A stretch of 64,000 nucleotides of DNA from CAVTAV01 sp963732795 (lineage in GTDB: Bacteria; Pseudomonadota; Alphaproteobacteria; CAVTAV01): assembly GCA_963732795.1 (NCBI GenBank), contig CAVTAV010000009.1, positions 96,281 to 160,280 on the forward strand, read 5' to 3'. The position numbers were made by a program, and so were the translations under genes. Position 1 is the stretch's first letter. Each line of letters begins with the position of its first letter. Positions 56,211 through 64,000 of this stretch are shown here, piece by piece. A model generated the notes under the pieces. That model worked only from the letters and a program-made list of their open reading frames with translations, did not search any database and was not told the origin of the DNA.

Positions 56211-56293
56211 GTCATCGCGAGGCGCGACGCGCCGTGGCGATCCAAATGCCAGAGAGGTGGATTGCCGCGCTTCCTTCGGTCGCTCGCAATGAC
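56211..56293. repeat. GTCATCGCGAG...CTCGCAATGAC palindromic repeat
   Basis: Outer arms GTCATCGCGAG / CTCGCAATGAC pair with one mismatch; inner arms GGCGATCCA / TGGATTGCC pair with one mismatch. Sits between the ends of the convergent soxG and M20 genes. Same family as 45958-46026. Confidence 0.65.
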
Positions 56294-56298
56294 CTCCT

Positions 56299-57473
56299 CT
56301 ACGATTTCGGGAGGACGGTCTCCGCGAGCCGCGCCCAATAGCTGGCGCCGAGCGGCAGGATGGCGTCGTTGAAGTCGTAGCCGGGGTTATGGATCATGCA
56401 CGAGCCCTCGCCGTCGCCATTGCCGATGAAGAGATAGCAGCCGGGCTTCTTCTGGAGCATGAACGGAGAAATCCTCCGAGCCCATCAGCGGCATGGCGGC
56501 GCGGTCGACATGGTTCTCGCCGACGATGGTCGCCGCGACGTCGCCGGCGAGCATGGCTTCGTCCTCGCTGTTGACGGTCGCCGGATAGAGCCGGCTATAG
56601 CTCACCTCGGCCGTCGCCCCGTGCGCCCCGGCGATGCCCGTCGAGATCGCCCGCAGATTCTTCTCGATGATGTCCTGAACTTCCGAGCGGAAGCTCCGCG
56701 CGGTGCCGCGAATGACGGCGACCTCGGGGATGACGTTCCAGGTATCGCCGGCATGGAACTGGGTCGCGCTAACCACCGCCTTGTCGAACGGGTCGATCGA
56801 GCGGCTGACGATGGTCTGGAGCGCGCCGACGATCTCGGCGCCGACCGCGATCGGATCGATGCCCTGATACGGCAGCGCGCCATGGGTGCCGATTCCGGTG
56901 ACGATGATATCGAACTGGTCATAGGCCGCCATGATCGGCCCCGGCCGGACCGCGAAACGTCCGACCGGAAGGCCCGGAAGGTTGTGCATCCCGAATACGA
57001 GTTCCATCGGGAACTTCTCGAACAGCCCGTCCTTGATCATCGCGTCGGCGCCGCCCTCGTTCTCCTCGGCGGGCTGGAAGATGAGATGGATCGTGCCGTC
57101 GAAATTCTCTGGTCTCGGCGAGATATTTCGCCGCACCCAGGAGCATGGTCGTGTGGCCGTCATGGCCGCAGGCATGCATCTTGCCCTCATGCTGCGAGCT
57201 TGTAGGCGAAGGTGTTGTGCTCGATGGATCGGCAGCGCATCCATGTCGGCCCTAAGCCCGATCGCCCGGTTGCCTTGGCCGGCCTTCAAGCGTGCCGACC
57301 ACGCCGGTCCTGCCGAGCCCGCGATGAACCTCGATCCCGAGGCTTTCCAGCCGTCCCGCCACCAAATCGGAGGTCCGCACCTCCTCGAAAGCGATCTCGG
57401 GATGGGCATGGATATCGCGCCTGATCTCGGTCAGCTCGGAATGAAAGGATTGAATCCGCTCGATAACGCTCAT
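56299..57473 (-). CDS. M20 family amidohydrolase (hippurate hydrolase/aminoacylase type, frameshifted)
   Basis: About 390 aa. MSVIERIQSFHSELTEIRRDIHAHPEIAFEEVRTSDLVAGRLESLGIEV, RADMDALPI, KMHACGHDGHTTMLLGAAKYL (metal ligands and general-base region), FQPAEENEGGADAMI and LMGSEDF...GSCMIHNPGYDFNDAILPLG. Cleaves N-acyl or peptide bonds from amino acids with two divalent metals in the cytoplasm. At least five single-base insertions (near 56460, 57105, 57190, 57235, 57287) split it. Divergent from the binding-protein genes (131-bp shared promoter region), suggesting that it processes the imported substrate. Confidence 0.78.
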
Positions 57474-57603
57474 GACCTTCGGGGCCTCCGGCGATTCGCT
57501 GGTCTCGACATGGGGTGTCAGCCGTAGCATCATTCGGCGCGATGCTTCTATCGTACCAATATAGGCAATTCTTTCTCTTATCGGGAGGGCGTATCGGATA
57601 TTG

Positions 57604-59196
57604 ATGACCTTACGGTCGATTCGCCGAGCCATGGCGCTTTTCGTATGCGTTGCCGCAGTCTTTGCAGCCGGCATCCGTCCAAGCCTCGACCCTTCGCCGT
57701 GGCATCGGCGGCGAGCCGGGGACCCTGGATCCTCAGCTGATCAGCGGCGTGTGGGAGACGATCGTCACCTCGGATCTCGTTCGTCGGCCTGACCACGGAC
57801 GACGCCAAGGGCGACGCGATACCGGGCATTGCGAAATCCTGGACCGTCAGCCCCGACGGCACCCGATATACCTTCAAGCTTCGCCCCGGTGTGACATGGT
57901 CCGATGGGACGCCGGTCACGGCGGAGGACGCCGTGTTCGGGCTGCGGCGCGCGCTCGATCCGGCGACGGCCGCTCAGATGGCGCAGCTGCTTTACATCAT
58001 CAAGAACGGCGCGGCGATCAATGCCGGCAAGATGCCGGTCGACAAGCTCGGCGTGAGCGCGCCCGACGATCATACGGTCGATCATCGATCTCGTCTCGCC
58101 GGCGCCGTATTTCCTCGACCTCCTGACCAATCCCGTATCCTATCCGGTGCCCAAGCACATGATCGAGAAATACGGCAAGGATTGGATCAAGCCCGCCAAT
58201 GCCGTGAGCGACGGGCCCTATAAGCTGGTCGACTGGGTCCCGCAGTCTCATATCGAGGCGGTCAAGAATCCCGAATTCTACGACGCCAAGTCCGTCAGCA
58301 TCGACAAGGTCATCTATTACACGCTCGAAGACAGTGCGGCCGCGCTGCAACGGTTTCGCGCGGGCGAATTCGATATCACCTACGGCGCGCCGCTCGACCA
58401 GCTCGCCTGGCTGAAGAAGAACATGGCGGCGGAGCTTCACCTGACGCCCAGCCTCAGCATGTTCTATATCGCGTTCAACATGACCAAGCCGCCGTTCGAC
58501 GACAAGCGGGTCCGACTGGCCCTCTCCATGCTGATCGAGCGCGAGATCATCACCGACAAAATCCTCAAGACCGGGTCGAAGCCGGCCTATGGGTTGGTGC
58601 CGCCCGGCATCAAGAATTACGGTGAGCCCGTGAAGGCGTCTTTCGCCTCGATTTCTCCGGCCGAGCGACTCAAGCAGGCGCGAGACCTTTTGAAGGAGGC
58701 GGGTTACGGCCCGGACCATCCGCTGCATGTGACCCTTCGATACAATACGGGCGGCAATGCCAAGAAGCTGGTCACGGCGACCGCCGCCATGTGGAAACGC
58801 GCCGGTGTGGAGACCGACCTCCTGAATGCCGACGTGACGATCCATTACGCAGCGCTACGGGAAGGCGACTTCCAGGCGGCGCTCGCCGGATGGATCGCCG
58901 ACTACGACGATCCGCAGGACTTCCTGCTGCTATTCCAGGACCACAGCGGCTCGCTCAACTATTCCCATTACAAGAGCCCGACTTTCGAGAAATACATGCA
59001 GGAGGCAACCGACACGGTCGACATCAAGAAGCGCGCCGATCTGATGCGCAAGGCCGAAGTCACGATGATCAACGACGTGCCGATCGCGCCGGTCTGGTAC
59101 AGCGTGAATCTGTCGCTGGTATCGACCGCCGTCAAAGGATGGGTCGATAACCTGCAGTACATCCACCCTACCCGCTTCCTCACCCTGCAACGCTGA
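57604..59196 (+). CDS. ABC transporter peptide-type substrate-binding protein 1 (frameshifted)
   Basis: About 530 aa. Signal peptide (MTLRSIRRAMALFVCVAAVFAAG), then family 5 (OppA/DppA-like) sequence: GEPGTLDPQLISGVWE, TRYTFKLRPGVTWSDGTPVTAEDAVFGLRRALDP, GPYKLVDWVPQSHIEAVKNPEFYD, RFRAGEFDITYG and MFYIAFNMTKPPFDDKRVRLALSMLIER. Periplasmic lobe-closing receptor for peptides or similar solutes. Extra bases near 57680, 57781 and 58081 break the first third. Tandem with a close paralog and two permeases; same strand. Confidence 0.82.
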
Positions 59197-59300
59197 GGCC
59201 GGGCCTGCGGCATATCAGTCATGGCGTGGGCTTGAGCCGATCCCTTTATGGTTAGGGCGCTTCGCCTTTCGTCTTCATCTCGGGAGTTCGTAAACGGACG

Positions 59301-60892
59301 ATGACGATGCGCCCCTTGTTCCGCCTGGTCCTGGCGTCGCTTATTCTGACGGCTTCGGCCACGGCCGCTTTGGCCCAGGGCAATGTCCTCCACCGGGGCA
59401 TCAGCGGCGAGCCGGGCACCTTGGATCCGGAACTGATCAACGGCACCTGGGAGCATATCGTCGTGGAGGATCTCTTCCTCGGGCTCACCACCGATGACGC
59501 CCATGCCGATACCATCCCCGGCCTCGCGAAATCCTGGACAATCAGCGACGACAAGACGCGCTATACGCTCAAGCTTCGCGACGACGTGAAATGGACGGAC
59601 GGCACGCCCGTCACCGCCGAGGACGCCGTGTTCGGCCTCCGGCGCGCGGTCAATCCTCTCACAGCCTCGCCGAACGCCTCGCTCCTCTACATCATCAAGA
59701 ACGCCGCCGCAGATCAATGCCGGCAAGATGAAGCCGGACCAGCTCGGCGTCAGCGCGCCGGACGCTCATACCGTGGTGATCGATCTCGAGGCGCCGGCGC
59801 CCTATTTCATCGACCTTTTGTCCCATCCGGTGACCTATCCGCTGCCGAAGCACGTGGTCGAGAAATTCGGGCGGGATTGGATCAAAGCGGATCACATCGT
59901 CACCGACGGGCCGTACAAATTCGCCGAATGGGTGCCGCAGTCCTATATCCGCGCGGTGAAGAATCCTGACTTCTATGATGCGGCGTCGGTCAAGATCGAC
60001 GAGGTGGACTATTACACCACCGAGGACCGCTCGGCGGCCTTGCGCCGGTTCCGCGCCGGCGAGCTCGACATTAACAACGACGTGCCGATCGACCAGATCG
60101 CATGGCTCAAGAAAGAACATGCCGGACGAGCTCAGGATCGCGCCCTATCTCGGCACCTATTACTACGTCTTCAACATGTCGAAGCCGCCGTTCAACGACA
60201 AGCGCGTGCGGCAGGCCCTTTCCATGTTGGTCGAGCGGGAGACCATCACCGACCGGATCCTCCGCACCGGCGACAAGCCGGCTTACGGCGTGGTGCCGCC
60301 GGGGACCGCGCATTACGACGGTCCGGTGCGGGCCTCCTTCGCGATGCTCGATCCCGCCGAGCGGGTGAAGCGCGCCAAGCAGCTTCTGGTCGACGCCGGC
60401 TACGGGCCGGACCATCCGCTCCAGATCACCCTGCGCTACAACACCAGCGAGAATCACAAGAAGATCGCGACCGCCATCGCCGCCATGTGGAAACGCGCCG
60501 GGGTTCAGACGGAGCTTCAGAATTCCGATGTCGCCGTGCATTACGCGGCGCTGCGCGAAGGCGATTTCCAGGTCGCGCGCGCGGGCTGGATCGCGGATTA
60601 CAACGACGCCCAGAATTTCCTGATGCTGTTTTCCGACAAGACCTGGGCGATCAATTATTCGCGCTACGACAATCCGGTCTTCGACCGCTATATGAACGAG
60701 GCCACCCACGCGACGGACATCGACCAGCGCGCGGCCCTGATGCGCAAGGCCGAGATCACCGCCATCGAGGACGCGCCGATCCTGCCGATCTATTACTACG
60801 TCTCGAAGAACCTGGTTTCGACCCAAGTGAAGGGCTGGATCGACAATCCCGAAGACGTGCATCCGACACGTTTCCTCTCGTTGGAGCGCTGA
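59301..60892 (+). CDS. ABC transporter peptide-type substrate-binding protein 2 (frameshifted)
   Basis: About 530 aa, paralog of the preceding gene: signal peptide (FRLVLASLILTASATAALA), GEPGTLDPELINGTWE, DGTPVTAEDAVFGLRRAV, GPYKFAEWVPQSYIRAVKNPDFYD, YVFNMSKPPFNDKRVRQALSMLVER and AAMWKRAGVQTELQNSD. Two extra A residues, near 59712 (GCAGATC) and near 60113 (AAGAAAGAAC), interrupt it. Two receptors for one permease pair suggest widened substrate range. 64 bp before the permease gene. Confidence 0.82.
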
Positions 60893-60957
60893 GCGGATGC
60901 ACGCGATCGTCCAACGAGCTCAGTCCGAACGGCCCAAAATTCACGGAGCCCGCGGCC

Positions 60958-61883
60958 GTGATCGTCTATCTCCTCCGCCGGCTCTTGAGCGCGATTCCGA
61001 CTTTGCTGGCGATCGTCACCATCGCGTTCTTCATGATGCGGATCGCGCCGGGCGGGCCGTTCGATACCGAGCGGCACGTGCCGCCCGAGGTCGAGGCCAA
61101 TCTCAAGAAGGCCTATAACCTCGATAAGCCGCTTATCGCGCAATATTGGGACTATCTCAAGCGGCGTCGTGCACGGCGATTTCGGGCCGTCCTTCCGCTA
61201 TAAGGATTTCACGGTCACGGAGCTGATCGAGTCCGGCGTGCCGGTCAGCGCGAGGCTCGGCGCGTCGGCGATCGTCATCTCGCTCATCCTCGGCATCACG
61301 CTCGGCACCTTCGCGGCGTTGCGCCAGAACCAATTCGGCGACCATGCGGCGATGGGCCTCGCGGTCGCGGGGATCGCGATCCCGAACTATGTCGTCGCGC
61401 CGATTCTGACGCTCATTTTCGGGATCTATCTCGGCGTGCTGCCGGTCGGCGGCTGGAACGACGGCGCGCTCCGCAACATGATTCTGCCGGTGGCCACGCT
61501 CGCCCTGCCGCTCGTCGCCTATATCACGCGGCTGACGCGCGGCAGCATGATCGAGGTGCTGCGCTCGAACTATATCCGCACCGCCCGCGCCAAGGGCCTG
61601 CCGATGCGCATCATCATCTGGCGTCACGCGCTGCCCGCGGCGATCCTGCCGGTGGTGACGTTTCTCGGTCCTGCGGCGGCGGGCGTGCTGACCGGCTCCC
61701 TGGTGGTCGAGCAGATCTTCGGCCTGCCGGGCATCGGGCGCTATTTCGTCCAGGGGGCGCTCAACCGCGACTACACGCTTGGTGATGGGCGTGGTGATTC
61801 TCTATGCCAGCCTGATCATCATCCTGAATCTGGTCGTCGACATCGCCTACGCGGCGCTCGATCCCAAGGTGCGCTTCAAATGA
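60958..61883 (+). CDS. ABC transporter permease, OppB type (frameshifted)
   Basis: About 308 aa. VIVYLLRRLLSAIPTLLAIVTIAFFMMRIAPGGPFD is the OppB/DppB start; GPSFRYKDFTVTELIESG, then the transmembrane domain with the EAA loop YIRTARAKGLPMRIIIWRHALP and ending AALDPKVRFK. GTG start at 60958 (GGAG upstream). Extra bases near 61162 (AAGCGGCGTC) and near 61780 (ACGCTTGGTG). Inner-membrane half of the import channel; the next gene overlaps by 4 bp. Confidence 0.82.
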
Positions 61884-62773
61884 CCGCCGAGAATCGATGC
61901 ACTGCCGACGTCAGCGCCCGAGAAGGGCCGCAGCCTGTGGCAGGATGCGCGGGCGCGCCTGTTGCACAACCGCGCGGCGATCGCGGCGATGGTCGATCCT
62001 GTTCGTCATCGTGTGCCTCGCGATCCTGGTGCCGATGTTCAGCCAGTATCAGATCGACGACGTCGATTTCGAGGCGATCGAGCTGCCGCCGACCCTCCTC
62101 CATAGCCATTTCTTCGGCACGGATTCGCTGGGCCGCGACATGTTCGTGCGCACCATGTTCGGCGCGCGGATCTCGCTGCTGATCGGTCTCGTCGCGACCC
62201 TGGTCAGCCTGATGATCGGCGTGACCTACGGCGCGGTCGCGGGCTATCTCGGCGGCCGGGTCGACGCGCTGATGATGCGCTTCGTCGACATCCTCTATTC
62301 CCTGCCGTTCATCTTCTTCGTGATCATTCTGATGGTCGTGTTCGGCCGCAACATCATGCTGATCTTCGTCGCGCTCGGCGCGGTGGAATGGCTGACCATG
62401 GCGCGGATCGTGCGCGGCCAGACCCTGTCCCTGAAGGGCCTCGATTTCATCGAAGCCGCCGTCGCCTCGGGCGCCACGACACCTGCGATCATCCGCCGCC
62501 ATATCCTGCCGAACGTGCTCGGCGCCGGTGATCATCTATGCGACGCTCACCATTCCGCAGGTCATCCTGGTCGAGAGCTTCCTGAGCTTCCTCGGCCTCG
62601 GCGTTCAGGAGCCGCTGACGAGCTGGGGCGTGCTGATCTCCGAGGGCGCACAGCAGATGGAAACCTCGCCCTGGCTGCTGATCTTCCCGGCCTTCTTCCT
62701 CGCCGTGACGCTTCTCTGCTTCAACTTCCTCGGCGACGGCCTGCGCGACGCGCTCGATCCGAAGGATCGGTGA
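61880..62773 (+). CDS. ABC transporter permease, OppC type (frameshifted)
   Basis: About 297 aa. Starts ATG 61880 inside the previous stop (ATGA). First pieces GRSLWQDARARLLHNRAAIAAMV and ILFVIVCLAILVPMFSQYQIDDVDF are rejoined by removing one base in each of two places (61920 and 61993). The rest is clear: FFGTDSLGRDMFVRTMFGARISLLIGL, the EAA loop IEAAVASGATTPAIIRRHILPNVL, and after one more extra base (62527) VESFLSFLGLGVQEPLTSWGVLISEG and DGLRDALDPKDR. No ATPase genes follow. Confidence 0.8.
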
Positions 62774-62816
62774 TCGGAACTCAGAAGGCCGTTCTTCCGA
62801 TTTCTGACATCCGACT

Positions 62817-63204
62817 TCAGTCCCGGCAGGGATACGCGTCGATCAGGGACTGGATCAGCGTGTAGCGGGCGCTCTGATGCACCATGTCGGGGTTCTTCTG
62901 GAGCCAGTCGAGGAAGATCTTGCGGAGATCGGCGCCGGTGACCGTGGTTTCCTTGAAGCAGAAGAAACGCTGGCCGGTTTCGTATTCGGCATAGAAATGC
63001 ATGTCGGTCACGCCGGCGATATACATGTTGCACATCGCGATCCCGACTTCGGGGTTTCCGGTGTGCCCGCGGCACATTTCGGCAAGGTCCTGGGTATTCA
63101 CCTCCGCTGAGGCCGGCCGGGACAAAGAACCCGAGTCCACCTCCGAACGCAACAACCGTGCCGATGCCGACCGCGATGGTCGCTGCGGCCCCAAGCCTCG
63201 ACAT
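62817..63204 (-). CDS. Rap1a/Tai-like secreted protein (frameshifted)
   Basis: About 128 aa. Signal peptide (MSRLGAAATIAVGIGTVVAFGGGLGFF) in one frame, then, past an extra base near 63110, VNTQDLAEMCRGHTGNPEVGIAMCNMYIAGVTDMHFYAEYETGQRFFCFKETTVTGADLRKIFLDWLQKNPDMVHQSARYTLIQSLIDAYPC. Paired Cys at C-x-(about 13)-C-x...FCF and the final YPC, plus LDWLQKNPDMVHQSA, match the Rap1a/Tai immunity-type domain. Periplasmic, function unknown outside its use as an immunity protein in some bacteria. No neighbouring toxin seen. Confidence 0.65.
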
Positions 63205-63292
63205 AATCCCGCCTCCCCACCGATCGAGCGCACCCTTTCACGCCGCGACCGGGACGATCGGCTATTCCCGCCGCGCGCCGATCATTCTGGGG

Positions 63293-63442
63293 TCAAGCGC
63301 GGATCGAGGCAAGCGGGGCCACTCGGGGGCGCGGCCTGGGGCCGAGGTGCCGAATCGCGGCGCGCATGGCCCATCCGGCGACCAGAAGCCAGGCCGCGCC
63401 GAACAAGGCCAGTCCCGCAAAATGAACGATTTGGTCAAACAT
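63293..63442 (-). CDS. Possible 49-aa membrane protein
   Basis: Begins MFDQIVHFAGLALFGAAWLLVAGWAMRAAIRHLG, one hydrophobic helix followed by a basic, Pro-rich tail ending LASIRA. GGAG lies 7 bases before the ATG. Too short for many gene finders; no family recognised. It lies between the signal-peptide end of the Rap1a-like gene and an AT-rich region (63458-63500). Confidence 0.4.
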   Translation of the reverse strand: MFDQIVHFAGLALFGAAWLLVAGWAMRAAIRHLGPRPRPRVAPLASIRA

Positions 63443-63635
63443 GACCGACTCCGATGTTCCCGTTCAGAACGCTATATATTCATGTTTTGTTCTTTTCGCA
63501 CAGTATCAAAGTCAACCGGCCTTGCCAACAGGTTTTTCCAGCGCTCGGTCGCGCGGCATGATTGAGGAAAATCATTGCGCGCTCCGGCTCATATTTTAGG
63601 GTTATCCAATGCGGTTCCATTGAAGTGAGAGCAAC

Positions 63636-63852
63636 ATGAAGTCGCCAAATCTTCAGAGCTATCGCCGTCGCGGGGCTTGCCCTGCTGGCCTCCGGTTGCG
63701 CTGACAGTCCGTTCTTCCAAACTCTCTACGGCATCGGCCGGGATACCTGCGTGAACTCCCGGCAATATTGCGACAACCACGCCGACACCTATGGGCGGCC
63801 CGTAACGCCCATCCCGCCAGCCAACGCCCGTCCCGATCAACTGCCTTACTGA
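63636..63852 (+). CDS. Small lipoprotein (frameshift near the start)
   Basis: About 71 aa after removing one base near 63655: MKSPNL-RAIAVAGLALLASGCADSPFFQTLYGIGRDTCVNSRQYCDNHADTYGRPVTPIPPANARPDQLPY. LLASGC is a clear lipobox with Cys near residue 21, so a lipid-anchored protein. Two further Cys. Family not recognised. ATG 63636 follows AGTGAGAG. Confidence 0.5.
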
Positions 63853-63870
63853 CGCCGCCTCAAAAAGCGA

Positions 63871-63894
63871 CCGGCCCCGGTTTCCCGGAGCCGG
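63871..63894. terminator. Hairpin between convergent genes
   Basis: CCGGCCCCGG (63871-63880), loop TTTC, CCGGAGCCGG (63885-63894): ten-base arms with one mismatch. It lies 19 bp after the lipoprotein stop and 35 bp before the stop of the next convergent gene. GC-rich stem without a T-run, so terminator function is tentative. Confidence 0.45.
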
Positions 63895-63928
63895 CCCTGC
63901 CACAGCGCGGGAGGCGATGGCTTCGTGA

Positions 63929-64000
63929 TCAGAAGATGGCGATAACGAAGACGCTGTTGGGCAGAAGGTAGGTGTCGCCGTGGCGGTAGCACATGGTGCC
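63929..64000 (-). CDS. C-terminal fragment of a gene continuing past the window
   Basis: The last 23 residues read GTMCYRHGDTYLLPNSVFVIAIF before TGA at 63929-63931; the start lies beyond base 64000. Too short to identify. The reading frame has no stop on this strand up to the window edge. Confidence 0.4.
   Translation of the reverse strand, partial: GTMCYRHGDTYLLPNSVFVIAIF

Overview
The window looks like a stretch of high-GC (roughly 60-65 percent by eye) alphaproteobacterial chromosome. Supporting signs are an NDUFS4-like 'ETC complex I subunit', a heterotetrameric sarcosine-oxidase-type operon (soxBDAG order), a Cox/Xdh molybdoenzyme maturation cluster, HspQ, tandem NhaD-type antiporters and dispersed GTCATTGCGAG / GTCATCCCGG palindromes. 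I cannot place it below class. There is no rRNA, CRISPR array, transposase or integrase; there are two tRNA genes, Arg(TCT) and Pro(TGG).

A feature that affects every gene call: about half of the genes are recognisable end to end only if single bases are removed. I traced about 45-50 reading-frame breaks, and nearly all are +1 (one extra base), in unrelated genes and contexts, while long genes such as 6818-9943 and 52707-55616 are uninterrupted. This pattern fits leftover insertion errors of the sequencing/assembly better than pseudogenes or programmed frameshifting. Coordinates below therefore span the whole reconstructed gene and the breaks are noted.

Layout. 0-6 kb: a broken methyltransferase and three tandem secreted type-B carboxylesterases. 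6-17 kb: NTF2-like proteins, a DUF4242 protein, a 1041-aa membrane AAA/TPR protein, a Tat-exported sulfatase, a GT2-GtrA glycosyltransferase, an acyltransferase, a secreted repeat protein, two beta-lactamase-fold hydrolases and a VOC protein. 19-26 kb: a PadR-controlled three-gene operon with its start codon inside a 29-bp palindrome, a GH3 glucosidase, and an ECF sigma/anti-sigma operon. 26-32 kb: superoxide dismutase, then an accessory-looking stretch (higBA, REP-like repeats, a DUF8021-like and a DUF4197 protein, and an HTH-ImmA protease with a conserved partner) ending at tRNA-Arg. 32-38 kb: NDUFS4-like protein, tRNA-Pro, cyanide-insensitive-type cydAB, carotenoid-cleavage-type oxygenase, DUF192 lipoprotein, dual cold-shock protein.

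39-49 kb: three same-strand NhaD/ArsB-like transporters running almost directly into a molybdenum-hydroxylase maturation cluster (MoxR ATPase, VWA CoxE-like, split XdhC, MoeA-like/MocA fusion, NifU-like scaffold) that has no structural hydroxylase genes in the window. 49-56 kb: TetR regulator, HspQ, an orphan Flp pilin and a divergent soxBDAG operon. 56-63 kb: an M20 amidohydrolase divergent from two paralogous peptide-type binding proteins and two permeases, with no ATPase genes following. The end carries small secreted or membrane proteins and the 3' end of one more gene.
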